A stretch of 64,000 nt of DNA. Origin: Dyadobacter fanqingshengii. GTDB lineage: Bacteria > Bacteroidota > Bacteroidia > Cytophagales > Spirosomataceae. Of the stretch, positions 10,651 through 20,571 are shown piece by piece; position 1 is the first letter of the stretch, and each line of letters begins with the position of its first letter. The DNA lies in assembly GCF_023822005.2 (NCBI RefSeq), contig NZ_CP098806.1:868001-932000 (forward strand). Reading direction: 5' to 3'. The notes under the pieces were generated by a model, which ran no database searches, was not told the origin of the DNA, and worked only from the letters and a program-made list of their open reading frames with translations. The position numbers were made by a program, and so were the translations under genes.

Positions 10651-13600
10651 ATGAAGAATCGATTACAAGTGTTTTCTTATCTCCGGGCTAGTTGGCTGAG
10701 GGGTTCTGCGCTTTTCATGCTGCTGTCTATGCAGTTGGTGTACGCCGGAACTTTTGCAGATCAGCAGGTTGCCGGAAAAGTTACGGCTGATAATGGCGAG
10801 GCCTTGCCGGGAGTGAATGTAACTTTAAAAGGCAGCAATACGGGCACAACCACGGACACCAAAGGGGAGTTCTCAATCAATGTTCCTTCGGAAAATAGTG
10901 TGCTGGTATTCAGTTTTATCGGCTACATGAAGCAGGAAGTTGTGGTGGGCACCAAAACCCGCATTGACATTCGCTTAGCCGCAGAGGATCAGGCTTTGGA
11001 AGAAATGGTGGTGATCGGTTATGGTTCGCAAAAGAAATCATCCCTGACCGGAGCCGTATCGTCGGTTTCACCCAAAGAACTGACCGCATTACCCGTTGTC
11101 AGCGCTGAACAGGCCTTGCAGGGTAGGGTGCCGGGCGTTCGGGTGGTTAATAATGGTAGCCCGGGGCAAACACCGGTCGTACGTATAAGGGGTATCGGTT
11201 CAATTAATTACGCCTCCGGACCACTTTATGTGATCGACGGAATCCCTGCCGGCGATCTGAACAACCTGGATCCAAAGGACATTGAATCATTAGAGGTGTT
11301 GAAGGATGCAAGCTCGGCCGCCATTTACGGGTCGCGGGCTTCCAATGGTGTAATCATCATCACCACCAAAAAAGGTTCGAAAGACGGCAAGCTGCACGTA
11401 AACCTGGATACTTACTATGGCACACAATCGGCCTGGAAAAAGCTCGATGTGCTTAATACAGACCAGTATATTCAGTATGCGACAGCACTGCTGGGAAATG
11501 CAGGCATCGCGATGCCGGGCCGGTTGACAGATCTGAACCAGCCTATTTATCAGGGGGCTACGCAAACATTTGCACAAACAAATACCAACTGGCAGGATGT
11601 GATGTTCCGCAGCGCGCCCATCCAGCAGCACCAGATTTCAGTGTCGGGCGGCAATGCTGTTTCCCGTTTCTTTACGTCTGCGGGCTATTTTGATCAGGAA
11701 GGGATTTTAATTGGTACAAATTACAAACGTGCCAATGTACGCCTCAACTCAGACCATCAGGTTGCCAAATTTCTGAGCATAGGACAGACCTTAACCGTCT
11801 CATTTGATAAATCTCGCGGTGAACAAGGCTTTGGAGGAGGACGCACGGCTGTGATGCAAATGATCCGTAACCTGCCTTACTGGCCTGTTACAGATCCCAC
11901 GAAACCAGGTGGTTACAGTTCCCCAACCGCTGCGGATGGCAGTGACCCGGACAACCCGGTCCGCATTGCACTGATGGATGTTACACGCAATCAGCGTTTG
12001 AAATTGCTTGGATCGTTATTTGCCGAAGTTCGATTGGCCAGCTTTCTGAAATACCGTTTCAGTTTTGGTGCAGATGTCGTTTCCGCGAACACCGTTAATC
12101 AGTTTCCTATTTATAATGATGGTTTTAAATCCCGTACTCAATATGAGATCCAGGATAACCGCACCAATTTCTTCTCACCTGTGCTGACAAACCAGCTGAC
12201 ATTTGAAAAGAATTTTGGCAAACATTTGCTGAACATTACGGCGATCGTTGACAAGCAAACTTTCCGCACCAGCACGCTGAACGGATCCGGTTACCGCCCA
12301 AACAACGACATAGACGAATTGCAAGGTGCTTCCAACCCGAATGCCACAAGCACACTGGACGAAAGTTCGCTAATCTCTTATGTGGGACGTTTGAATTATG
12401 AATATGCAGGAAAATATCTGTTAAGCGGCTCTATCCGCCGCGACGGATCTTCGCGCTTTGCCCCGGGAAACAAATGGGGAACATTCCCTTCGCTTTCGTT
12501 GGGATGGCGTATCAGCGAAGAGGAATTCCTGAAATCTGTTCCTGAAATTTCTGAGCTGAAAATTCGCGCGAGCTACGGACAAACCGGTTTTAATGGAATA
12601 GGAAGCTACGCATGGCAGGCACTCGTGTCGGCTGACAACAGCAATTATGTTTTCGGTGGGAATAAAGTGCTGGGATCTTATTTCAGTTCACTCGCCAATA
12701 CGCAGCTGAAATGGGAAAGTACAACCATGACTAACCTGGGAATAGACCTGGCTTTGTTCAACAACAGCGTCACATTTACCGCAGAAACTTATCGGCGTAA
12801 TACGGATGGGTTATTGTTGCAAGTGCCGATCCCCAATTCGGTGGGTTACTCAACCTCGCCTTTGTCCAACATTGGAAGCATGAAAAACTGGGGCTATGAA
12901 TTCCAGTTGGGTTACAGCAAAAACGACGGCGATTTCAAATGGAATGCTTCTGCCAATCTGGACATTACCAGAAACAAAGTGCTGAGCCTTGCAACCGAAA
13001 GTGCTACGCTTTTCTCAGGATCCAATGCAGATTTCGGAGGTTCTGATATTACAAAAACGGAGGCCGGACATCCGATTCAGTCATTCTTTGGATGGCAGGT
13101 GGACGGCATTTTCCAGAACAAAGGTGAAATTGATGCCGCAAATGCACTGGATGGAGATGACAAAACCAAATATCAGGATGCGGCAGCTCCGGGAGATATC
13201 CGGTTTAAGGACCTGGATGGCGATGGCCGGATCACGCCTTCTGACAGGGCTTATCTGGGTAGCTTTATTCCAAAGTTCAGCTACGGCGCCAATTTGGGAG
13301 GAAGCTATAAAAACTTCGACTTTACATTATATCTGCAAGGTGTTCAGGGAAATAAAATTTACAATGGAACGAAGGTGATCGAGCAGGGAATGCTGCGATT
13401 GTTCAATGCGGGAACGGATGTGCTGAGCGCATGGACGCCAACCAATACGGATACGGATGTGCCAAGAGCGATCAGTGGTGATCCTAATAACAACAGCCGT
13501 TCGAGTGACCGTTTTGTAGAAAACGGCTCATATATGCGGATCAAAAACCTGAGCATTGGCTACACAATTCCTGTGAAAATACTGTCTGCATTGACGAAAG

Positions 13601-13794
13601 AAACGATTACCAAAGCGCGTTTCTATGTTTCAGCGACTAACCTGCTGACCTTCACCAAATATTCGGGACTGGATCCTGAAATTGGCGTGAATGGTTCTTC
13701 TACGGACACAGCAACGCAGCTGATCAACGGGATCGATTACGGTATGTATCCGCAGCCAAGAACCCTCCAAGTGGGATTGAGCGTAGGGTTTTGA
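10651..13794 (+). CDS. SusC-like TonB-dependent outer-membrane transporter (xylan PUL)
   Basis: This 1047-residue SusC/RagA family protein starts with a long signal peptide, then a carboxypeptidase-D regulatory-like domain (about residues 40-110, GKVTADNGEALPGVNVTLKG). A TonB-box region (EEMVVIGYGSQKKSSLTGAV), a plug (EQALQGRVPGVRVVNNG, RIRGIGSINYASGPLYVIDG) and a large 22-strand type barrel follow, ending in the aromatic VGLSVGF. SusC proteins form the pore through which SusD-bound oligosaccharides enter, driven by TonB. It has its own promoter and is followed 18 bases later by the partner SusD. Its substrate is inferred from the upstream enzymes to be glucuronoarabinoxylan oligosaccharides. 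Confidence 0.95.
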   Translation: MKNRLQVFSYLRASWLRGSALFMLLSMQLVYAGTFADQQVAGKVTADNGEALPGVNVTLKGSNTGTTTDTKGEFSINVPSENSVLVFSFIGYMKQEVVVGTKTRIDIRLAAEDQALEEMVVIGYGSQKKSSLTGAVSSVSPKELTALPVVSAEQALQGRVPGVRVVNNGSPGQTPVVRIRGIGSINYASGPLYVIDGIPAGDLNNLDPKDIESLEVLKDASSAAIYGSRASNGVIIITTKKGSKDGKLHVNLDTYYGTQSAWKKLDVLNTDQYIQYATALLGNAGIAMPGRLTDLNQPIYQGATQTFAQTNTNWQDVMFRSAPIQQHQISVSGGNAVSRFFTSAGYFDQEGILIGTNYKRANVRLNSDHQVAKFLSIGQTLTVSFDKSRGEQGFGGGRTAVMQMIRNLPYWPVTDPTKPGGYSSPTAADGSDPDNPVRIALMDVTRNQRLKLLGSLFAEVRLASFLKYRFSFGADVVSANTVNQFPIYNDGFKSRTQYEIQDNRTNFFSPVLTNQLTFEKNFGKHLLNITAIVDKQTFRTSTLNGSGYRPNNDIDELQGASNPNATSTLDESSLISYVGRLNYEYAGKYLLSGSIRRDGSSRFAPGNKWGTFPSLSLGWRISEEEFLKSVPEISELKIRASYGQTGFNGIGSYAWQALVSADNSNYVFGGNKVLGSYFSSLANTQLKWESTTMTNLGIDLALFNNSVTFTAETYRRNTDGLLLQVPIPNSVGYSTSPLSNIGSMKNWGYEFQLGYSKNDGDFKWNASANLDITRNKVLSLATESATLFSGSNADFGGSDITKTEAGHPIQSFFGWQVDGIFQNKGEIDAANALDGDDKTKYQDAAAPGDIRFKDLDGDGRITPSDRAYLGSFIPKFSYGANLGGSYKNFDFTLYLQGVQGNKIYNGTKVIEQGMLRLFNAGTDVLSAWTPTNTDTDVPRAISGDPNNNSRSSDRFVENGSYMRIKNLSIGYTIPVKILSALTKETITKARFYVSATNLLTFTKYSGLDPEIGVNGSSTDTATQLINGIDYGMYPQPRTLQVGLSVGF

Positions 13795-13812
13795 CATTAA
13801 AACTTTTATAAA

Positions 13813-15354
13813 ATGAAAAAGAAACTAATCATCATATACGCCTGTCTGTTTGGAATTGTGTTCGCCTGTAATGATGACACTCTGGAAAAGACAAACCCCA
13901 ATGGCGTGACCGTGGAAGGTTACTACAAAAACGGGGCTGAGCTGAACAGTGGCGTTACGAGTGTGTATTCCATGCTCAAATCCAATAACCTCGTTGCCAG
14001 GGAATGGTTCTTTCTGCACGACCTGCGCAGCGACGATGTAGCGGCAGGCGGCGGGCAGCTCGAAACCCCGCGTAACCAGCTGCTGCTCGGGACGCATGAC
14101 ACCAGCAATTCTGTTTTGGGAACGGTTTGGCTTGCTTATTACCGTTTGATCCACCGCGCCAATGCAGTCGTGGACAACTCCGAAAAAGTAACAGACCTTG
14201 CAGATGGCGACAAGAAAAGGTTGCTTGCGGAAGCGCGTTTTCTGAGGGCTTATGCTTACTACGAGCTCGTAAGTCTTTGGGGTGATGTGCCGCTTTATAA
14301 AAATTATGTACTAACTGTCGACGGCAGTTTGCCACGTTCTCCGGCGGAAGAAGTATACGCCTTCGTGATCTCCGAATTGCAGGCGATCCAGGCTGATCTT
14401 CCATTGACTTACGATGCAGCGAACCAAGGCCGGGTGACCAAAGGAGCCGCCCAGATGCTTCTGGCAAGGGCACATATGCAAAAAGGTGATTATGCCAATG
14501 CCAAAATTGAGTTGCTTAAAGTTTACAGCTCAGGCGTTTATGCGCTTGTGGATAACTATAATGATAACTTTTTGGAAGAGACTGAATTTAATAAAGAGTC
14601 TATTTTCGAGGTTAACTTCTTTCCTTCGGGCGGTGTATACAACTGGGATGGTGACGGAAACGGCGCCACGGCCGGAACTGAAACGGTGCGTACGCAGGAA
14701 TATTCGGCCATTGGATGGCGTAATGTTATCCCGTCGAACAGTCTGCTCTCGGAATTTGAAAAAACCAAAAAAGGCGACGCCAAAACCGACCCGCGTTATG
14801 AGGACTCTTTCTATTTCACAGGAGAAAAATATAACAAAGGCGCTAATACATTAACAGATGGCCAGCAGAATGGTAACGCCTCCGTGGTGGATGGTGTGAC
14901 GCAGAAAGTAAGCTGGCAGAAATATTCGCTGATGTATAAAATGAATGAATCATTCCTGACCGGGGCGATCAACCAGCGGATCATGCGTTTTGCGGAAACA
15001 ATTCTTTCGCTTGCCGAGGTTGAAAATGAGTTGGGAAACACGGCACAAGCAGTGAAATATCTGAACTTGATCCGCGCGCGCAAGAGCGTGAGCATGCCAG
15101 CCTATCCAACGTCAAGATTTCCTGTTTCAAACAAAGACCAGGTCTTCGCAGCCATTGTCCACGAAAAACGCGTGGAGCAAAGCGGCGAACAAATCCGGAA
15201 CAGGGACATTGTAAGATGGAGGAAGCTGAACAAGCAAAAAGCTGAGCCACTGACCTATTTCCAGGCTAACAAGCACGAATTGCTGCCCATTCCGCAACAG
15301 GAAGTGGATAACAATGCGAAGATCGAGCCGGGCGATCAGAATCCTGGGTATTAG
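13813..15354 (+). CDS. SusD-like glycan-binding lipoprotein (xylan PUL)
   Basis: The N-terminus MKKKLIIIYACLFGIVFAC carries a lipobox with acylated Cys19, as expected for a surface lipoprotein. The 513-residue body has the SusD/RagB helical plan: ARFLRAYAYYELVSLWGDVPL, KGAAQMLLARAHMQKGDY, the ETILSLAEVENELGN helix and the C-terminal HEKRVEQSGEQIRNRDIVRW segment. SusD proteins cap their SusC partner and bind the polysaccharide before import. The gene is coupled tightly to the SusC gene upstream. The length is typical. Confidence 0.95.
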   Translation: MKKKLIIIYACLFGIVFACNDDTLEKTNPNGVTVEGYYKNGAELNSGVTSVYSMLKSNNLVAREWFFLHDLRSDDVAAGGGQLETPRNQLLLGTHDTSNSVLGTVWLAYYRLIHRANAVVDNSEKVTDLADGDKKRLLAEARFLRAYAYYELVSLWGDVPLYKNYVLTVDGSLPRSPAEEVYAFVISELQAIQADLPLTYDAANQGRVTKGAAQMLLARAHMQKGDYANAKIELLKVYSSGVYALVDNYNDNFLEETEFNKESIFEVNFFPSGGVYNWDGDGNGATAGTETVRTQEYSAIGWRNVIPSNSLLSEFEKTKKGDAKTDPRYEDSFYFTGEKYNKGANTLTDGQQNGNASVVDGVTQKVSWQKYSLMYKMNESFLTGAINQRIMRFAETILSLAEVENELGNTAQAVKYLNLIRARKSVSMPAYPTSRFPVSNKDQVFAAIVHEKRVEQSGEQIRNRDIVRWRKLNKQKAEPLTYFQANKHELLPIPQQEVDNNAKIEPGDQNPGY

Positions 15355-15373
15355 TAAGCTCGTCATCACACCT

Positions 15374-15468
15374 GTCACCCCGAGCGGAGCGGCCGCCGCT
15401 GCGGTCGAAGGGAAGGAGCAGGACGCTTTGGCATCCTGCTCCTTCCCTTCGGCTCCGCTCAGGGTGAC
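15374..15468. repeat. REP-like palindromic intergenic element
   Basis: This 95-base imperfect palindrome lies between the SusD and the VCBS-repeat gene. Outer arms GTCACCCCGAGCGGAGC (15374-15390) and GGCTCCGCTCAGGGTGAC (15451-15468) pair with one G-T wobble. Inner 17-base arms at 15407-15423 and 15434-15450 pair perfectly around a 10-base loop. Its reverse translation gives the CHPERSRR string that is a well-known artefact of dispersed bacterial palindromic repeats. It may also attenuate transcription between the two genes. Confidence 0.75.
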
Positions 15469-15495
15469 AATCCAATAAAAAGCAGCATTTCACAT

Positions 15496-18400
15496 ATGCA
15501 TAAGACCGCCCTTCTGATCTTACTCCTTGTTCTTTCCTTCTCCTGCAAAGACAAGCAGGAACCCTTGTTCACGTCACACAAATCAACAGAAACCGGAATC
15601 AAATTTTCCAATACATTAACCCCCAATGACTCTATCAACCCTTTCACATTTACCAACTTTTATAATGGCGGTGGGGTCGGGATTGGGGATGTGAATAATG
15701 ATGGGAAGCCGGATATTTTCTTTGGCGGGAACCAGGTGAGCTGCCGGTTGTATTTGAGCAAAATTGATACACTCACTAAAAAATGGGCATTTGAGGATAT
15801 AACTGAGGCGGCTGGCGTGAAAACAAACCGCTGGTGCACGGGGATTTCTATGGTCGACATTAATCAGGATGGCTTGCTGGACATTTATGTTTCCGTGGCA
15901 AAACACATTAAGATTCCTGCCGCAGACACTGAAAATTTGCTTTTTGTGAACCAGGGTCCAGGGAAAAATAAGGCGCCGGTTTTTAAGGAAATGGCCAAAG
16001 CATATGGTTTGAATGATGCTTCATTCACGGTTCAAACTGCGTTTTTCGATGCGGATCTGGACGGCGACCTGGATGCGTTTATGATGAATTCTGCACCCGA
16101 TCTTCAAAACCCTAATTATCTCCGCAAGACATACAATGATGGCTCGTATCCAAGCACTGGAAAACTGTATCGCAACGAAGGCACGGGCGCAAACGGAATT
16201 CCCGTATTCACCAATATATCCAAAGATGCAGGCATAAAATACGAAGGGTTGGGCCTGGGTCTGGCAATAAGTGACTTAAATAAAGATGGTTACCCGGATA
16301 TTTACTGCTCCAATGACTTCATCAGCAGCGACATATTGTATCTGAACAATGGCGCTAAAACTACGGCAGCGCCCGGCTTTGACAATGTGATCCGTGAGGC
16401 AACGGCGCATACCAGTTTGTTTGGAATGGGGCTGGATGTGGCCGATATCAATAACGACACTTACCCGGATATTTTTCAGCTGGATATGCTTCCTGAAGAT
16501 AATTTTCGTCAAAAGAAAATGCTGGCGGGACAGGATTACGACCGGAAGGAAATGAGCATTTCGGACCAGTATGGTTACCAATTGCAGTACATGCGGAATA
16601 TGTTGCAACTGCACCAGGGGCCAGCTCCGGGAGATGGCGGAATGCCGGTTTTCAGTGAAATTGGTTTGTTGGCGGGAATCGCTAAAACCGATTGGAGTTG
16701 GGCGCCGCTGATTGCGGATTTTGATAACGACGGACAAAAAGACATCTTCATCACCAATGGTTACCGCCGCGACGTGACGGACCGTGATTTCATCCAGTTT
16801 AAAGAAGATTTTTCAAATTTTGGCACCAATAACTTCAAGCAGCAGAATGCATTGGAACTGATCAAAAAAGTGCCTGAGGTGCAGATCGCCAACTATGCCT
16901 ATAAGAACGCAGGTAACCTCACATTTTCCAACACTTCCGAAGATTGGGGACTCGACGAACTTTCCTATTCCAACGGAGCCGCCTATGCCGATCTGGACGG
17001 TGACGGTGACCTGGATCTGGTTGTCAACAACATTGATTCCGAAGCATTTATATATCAAAATAACAGCCGGGAAAAAGGAACATCAAATTTCCTGAGCATT
17101 GCATTTGAGGGAGCCAAGGGCAACTTATCCGGGATCGGCAGCAAGGTGACAATCTGGACTGGTAAGGCGAAGCAATATGCCGAATTGAGTGTTGTGCGGG
17201 GATTTCAGTCTTCGGTGGATCCGATATTGCATTTTGGAGTCGGGGATAAAACTTTGATTGACAGTCTGGAAGTTGTGTGGCCGGGGGGGAAATCGCAAAA
17301 ACGCTATAAGATTGTTGCGAACAAGCGGTTGACTTTAAGTCAGCGAGAGGCATTGGATTCAGGAAAACTTGTCTTAATTAAACCGCATTTAAAACCCTAT
17401 TTTACTGATATTACGAAACAGGTAAACATTGGTTTCCAGCATGTGGAAGGCAATTTTGTTGATTTTAAACAAACGGCCACCATGCACAAAATGCTGTCCA
17501 AAAGCGGTTTCGCGATTGCGTCGGGCGATGTGAATGGAGATGGTTTGGATGATGTTTTCGCAGGTGGGAGTTATCGCGGTGGTAAGCCGACGATTCTTCT
17601 GCAAACCGCCAACGGTCGGTTTGAAAAGCGCATTGTTTCCCAGGATTCTTTGCATGAAAATGCTGCCGCTGTTTTCCTGGACGCCGATCGGGATGGCGAC
17701 CTCGATCTGCTGGTTTCCAACGGAGGGAATGAACTGCCCGCGACGGAGAAGGCTTTTTACAATGTGCAATTGTATCGGAATAATGGTAAGGGAAACTTCT
17801 CACCAGCAGCTAAGAATGTCTTTCCGGACATTTCGCTAAGCAGTTCCTGCATGGTAACCAATGATTTTGACAAAGACGGCGATCTGGACATTTTCATCGG
17901 CGGGCGCAGCGTTCCGGGCAAATATCCGCTTCCTGCCAGCAGTTATCTGCTTAGGAATGATTCCAAAAACGGACAGCCGCATTTTACCAATATAACCTCC
18001 CAATTTTGTCCTGAACTCCTCAACGTAGGCATGGTTTGCGATGCATTGTGGGCGGATACGAATCAGGATGGGTTCGACGATCTTGTGCTTGCGGGTGAGT
18101 GGATGCCAATCCGGATCTTTGAAAACAAAAAAGGCAAATCACTGCAATCTCAAAAAGCGCCAAATGGGTTGAACAATTTTACGGGCTGGTGGAACAGTCT
18201 TGCAGCCGGTGATTTTGACCACGATGGTGACATCGATTTCATTGCCGGAAATGAAGGATTAAACACATTCTACCGAGCCTCTGAGAAGGAGCCGATCAAA
18301 ATTGTCGCGAAAGATTTCAACGGCGATGGCACTTTCGATCCGCTGATGGGATATTTTATCCAGGATCAACGCTACCCGAGTGTGCCGCGCGACGCATTAA

Positions 18401-18900
18401 ATCAGCAAGTGATTCAGTTTCGCCGCAAATTCCCCCATTATGCAGACTATGCGCAGGTAACTTTTGATAACCTGCTTTCCACTGAGGAAACCAAAGATGC
18501 ATATGCAGCCGAGGTAACTTACTTGCAGAGTGCCTATATGGAGAACGTGGGCCAAGGAAATTATAAGATACACGCGTTGCCGGTTGAAGCGCAGAAATCG
18601 CCTGTTTTCGGGATCGTAACGGGTGATGTAAATGCAGACGGCCACGAAGATGTGATCCTGACAGGCAACTTTTATCCCAATGAAGTCAATATGGGCAGGC
18701 AAGATGCTTCGACCGGGCTGCTGCTTTTGGGAAATGGAAAAGGAAAATTCACTCCAACAAATTGCGCCACAAGTGGATTAATGATCCACGGCGACGCCCG
18801 AAAAAGTATTTTCATCAAGAGTAATAATCGGGAAAAGTGGCTCCTTACCGCTATCAATTCGGACGTTATTCAAGTTAATAGGCTAAATAAAATCAAATAA
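15496..18900 (+). CDS. VCBS/FG-GAP repeat lipoprotein with ASPIC/UnbV domain (CRTAC1-like)
   Basis: The N-terminus MHKTALLILLLVLSFSC carries a lipobox with Cys17. The 1134-residue protein contains many Asp-rich VCBS/FG-GAP repeats of the pattern GDVNxDGxPDI (for example DVNNDGKPDIFFGG, DLNKDGYPDIYCS, DLDGDGDLDLVVNN). These occur in two blocks, about residues 40-520 and 640-1100, and suggest calcium-bound propellers. Between them, about residues 530-620, lies an ASPIC/UnbV domain (GSKVTIWTGKAKQYAELSVVRGFQS, VWPGGKSQ). Such proteins often follow SusC/SusD pairs in Cytophagales; they are thought to be surface proteins that bind or process glycans, but no reaction is established. The REP-like palindrome upstream may separate its expression from SusD. 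Confidence 0.87.
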   Translation: MHKTALLILLLVLSFSCKDKQEPLFTSHKSTETGIKFSNTLTPNDSINPFTFTNFYNGGGVGIGDVNNDGKPDIFFGGNQVSCRLYLSKIDTLTKKWAFEDITEAAGVKTNRWCTGISMVDINQDGLLDIYVSVAKHIKIPAADTENLLFVNQGPGKNKAPVFKEMAKAYGLNDASFTVQTAFFDADLDGDLDAFMMNSAPDLQNPNYLRKTYNDGSYPSTGKLYRNEGTGANGIPVFTNISKDAGIKYEGLGLGLAISDLNKDGYPDIYCSNDFISSDILYLNNGAKTTAAPGFDNVIREATAHTSLFGMGLDVADINNDTYPDIFQLDMLPEDNFRQKKMLAGQDYDRKEMSISDQYGYQLQYMRNMLQLHQGPAPGDGGMPVFSEIGLLAGIAKTDWSWAPLIADFDNDGQKDIFITNGYRRDVTDRDFIQFKEDFSNFGTNNFKQQNALELIKKVPEVQIANYAYKNAGNLTFSNTSEDWGLDELSYSNGAAYADLDGDGDLDLVVNNIDSEAFIYQNNSREKGTSNFLSIAFEGAKGNLSGIGSKVTIWTGKAKQYAELSVVRGFQSSVDPILHFGVGDKTLIDSLEVVWPGGKSQKRYKIVANKRLTLSQREALDSGKLVLIKPHLKPYFTDITKQVNIGFQHVEGNFVDFKQTATMHKMLSKSGFAIASGDVNGDGLDDVFAGGSYRGGKPTILLQTANGRFEKRIVSQDSLHENAAAVFLDADRDGDLDLLVSNGGNELPATEKAFYNVQLYRNNGKGNFSPAAKNVFPDISLSSSCMVTNDFDKDGDLDIFIGGRSVPGKYPLPASSYLLRNDSKNGQPHFTNITSQFCPELLNVGMVCDALWADTNQDGFDDLVLAGEWMPIRIFENKKGKSLQSQKAPNGLNNFTGWWNSLAAGDFDHDGDIDFIAGNEGLNTFYRASEKEPIKIVAKDFNGDGTFDPLMGYFIQDQRYPSVPRDALNQQVIQFRRKFPHYADYAQVTFDNLLSTEETKDAYAAEVTYLQSAYMENVGQGNYKIHALPVEAQKSPVFGIVTGDVNADGHEDVILTGNFYPNEVNMGRQDASTGLLLLGNGKGKFTPTNCATSGLMIHGDARKSIFIKSNNREKWLLTAINSDVIQVNRLNKIK

Positions 18901-18942
18901 TGGAGAAAAGGTGTTCATGCAACCATTATCCATGTTGCCGGC

Positions 18943-19302
18943 TCAATTACGCTTCACTTCTGCTTTTCGCATAGGCATGGCATCGATCAGGCCGAACAAT
19001 TTTTCAGCCTTTACGATTTCGTCGGATCGTAACTTTTCACCGCCGTCGCGGCCGATCAGGAGAAATGTAAACTTGCTTGTGCTGTCGATTTCCCATTTTC
19101 GCCATTCGGAGCGATTTTCCTCATTATAAGGGATGGATTTAATCTTGATATCCCGCTCGTTAATGCCTTTCTGAGATGCGCTGAGCGTCTCTACCTGCGA
19201 CTTCCATATTGCTTCACCGCTTTCAGTGTAAAAAAGCAGAACCTTGCGTGGTTGATCGGCCATGAGCGATGCGATGAGTATTAATCCCAATAGTGTTTTC
19301 AT
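18943..19302 (-). CDS. DUF4174 domain protein, exported
   Basis: This 119-residue protein begins with a short hydrophobic signal (MKTLLGLILIASLMA). It carries the DUF4174 pattern: RKVLLFYTESGE at the first strand, GINERDIKIKSI, TFLLIGRDGGEKLRSDE and the typical C-terminal LIDAMPMRKAEVKR. The family resembles a thioredoxin-like fold without the CxxC pair; its function is unknown. It converges with the VCBS lipoprotein gene (42 bases between stops) and diverges from the YceI gene. Confidence 0.82.
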   Translation of the reverse strand: MKTLLGLILIASLMADQPRKVLLFYTESGEAIWKSQVETLSASQKGINERDIKIKSIPYNEENRSEWRKWEIDSTSKFTFLLIGRDGGEKLRSDEIVKAEKLFGLIDAMPMRKAEVKRN

Positions 19303-19415
19303 AACTGCATTGTCAAAAAAAGTCTGCCAATGATGAAATCAATAAGGCAGTCACATTGGCTATTTTCGTGTCACGTGAGAAGTTCAGCACACATTAATAT
19401 AGCATCCTTCCGAAA

Positions 19416-19429
19416 GTGATCTACATCAC
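19416..19429. promoter_or_regulatory. CRP/FNR-type palindrome
   Basis: GTGATCTACATCAC is a perfect two-fold site of the form GTGA-N6-TCAC, the core of CRP/FNR-family operators. It is 66 bases upstream of the YceI start and 114 upstream of the divergent DUF4174 start. No exact TAnnTTTG element was found for either gene in this 192-base gap. Confidence 0.45.
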
Positions 19430-19494
19430 GTAACGCCCTGCGGATTCCTGCGCTCCTTTGTGCTATCAAATTATTAACTGATAACATAAAGAAA

Positions 19495-20031
19495 ATGGAA
19501 ACAAAAAGATTTGCAGTCGAAGGTTCGCAAAGCAGCATCGACTGGACAGGAAAAAAAGTTACAGGCGCACATAATGGCACCATTGACATTAAAGCGGGCG
19601 AACTGCTGTTAAATGATGGGAAGTTGGCCGGAGGAAATTTCGTCATCGACACAACTTCAATCAAAATTCTGGACATTACTGATCCGGGTTATAATGCACA
19701 ATTTGCAAGCCACCTGTTTTCAGCGGATTTTTTCTCGACAGAAGATTTTCCCGAAGCGCAATTTGTAATTACTGAGGCAGATCACCTCGCGGGTGAGGGC
19801 TATTTGATCACTGGCGATCTGACCATTAAAGGTATTACACACGAGATCTCCTTCCGGGCCGAGGTACATGTTTCGGGTGACAGGATCACTGCTGCCGGCA
19901 AAATCGTGGTTGATCGTACGCACTACGACATGAAGTTCCGTTCAGGTAACTTCTTCACCAACCTGGGCGACACGCTCATTTACAACGAATTTGAACTTGA
20001 AGTACAATTGACTGCATTCGCAGTCCTTTAA
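19495..20031 (+). CDS. YceI family protein
   Basis: This 178-residue protein is a single YceI lipocalin-like barrel: SSIDWTGKKVTGAHNGTIDI, GNFVIDTTSIKILD, HLFSADFFSTEDFPEAQFVI, LTIKGITHEISF and the closing VDRTHYDMKFRSG are all family hallmarks. YceI barrels bind isoprenoid or other hydrophobic ligands. There is no signal peptide, so this one is probably cytoplasmic. A CRP/FNR-like palindrome sits just upstream, and the NTF2-like gene follows 60 bases later, perhaps in the same transcript. Confidence 0.93.
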   Translation: METKRFAVEGSQSSIDWTGKKVTGAHNGTIDIKAGELLLNDGKLAGGNFVIDTTSIKILDITDPGYNAQFASHLFSADFFSTEDFPEAQFVITEADHLAGEGYLITGDLTIKGITHEISFRAEVHVSGDRITAAGKIVVDRTHYDMKFRSGNFFTNLGDTLIYNEFELEVQLTAFAVL

Positions 20032-20091
20032 GATTCACAATGATGCCATAAGTAACAAAAACCGGCGCATACCGGCTAAACTGAAAGCACA

Positions 20092-20505
20092 ATGACTAAT
20101 CACACAGATCACGCAGCGGCTATTGCTGCTGTATTATCGGACTATTTTAAGGGGGTTTTTAAAGGCGACATTAACCGCCTCCGCAGCGTATTTCACCCGC
20201 AGGCACTGGTGGCCGGAGATGTGAACGGACAAGGTTATTTCAAAACACTGGAACAATATCTCGACGGTGTTAAGAACAGAAAAAGCCCTTTTGAACTTGG
20301 GGAAAGCTATCGCATGGAAATTATTTCCATTGAAGTCATCAACCTGATCGCTGTTGCAAAGCTCCGTCTGCCCATGTTTGAATTTAATTATTACGATCTG
20401 TTGTCGTTGACGATAGTTGATGGAAAATGGGTGATTGTGAACAAGTTATTAACCAATGTATCCGTCGTCCCGGGTGATATCTCCCCACAGGCCAGTCAGG
20501 AATAG
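20092..20505 (+). CDS. NTF2-like / SnoaL-fold small protein (lumazine-binding-like family)
   Basis: This 137-residue protein has the cone-shaped NTF2-like plan. An N-terminal helix pair (AAIAAVLSDYFKGVFKGDINRLRSVFHPQA) is followed by VKNRKSPFELGESYRMEIISIEVIN, AVAKLRLPMFEFNYYDLLSLTIVDGKWVIVNKLLT. This is the pattern of the Lumazine_bd_2 / nuclear-transport-factor-2 family. No catalytic residues stand out and the ligand is unknown. It lies after YceI and is closed by a hairpin terminator. Confidence 0.82.
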   Translation: MTNHTDHAAAIAAVLSDYFKGVFKGDINRLRSVFHPQALVAGDVNGQGYFKTLEQYLDGVKNRKSPFELGESYRMEIISIEVINLIAVAKLRLPMFEFNYYDLLSLTIVDGKWVIVNKLLTNVSVVPGDISPQASQE

Positions 20506-20571
20506 CAGTAGTCGGCTACGGCTTGATAGAGAGAATGTCCTGATACTTTTCTTCCGGAAAAAATATAATAG

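Noticed and set aside
15266..15493. 75-codon - strand ORF containing CHPERSRR
   Set aside because: It is a translation of the REP-like palindrome and the end of SusD in another frame, a known artefact.
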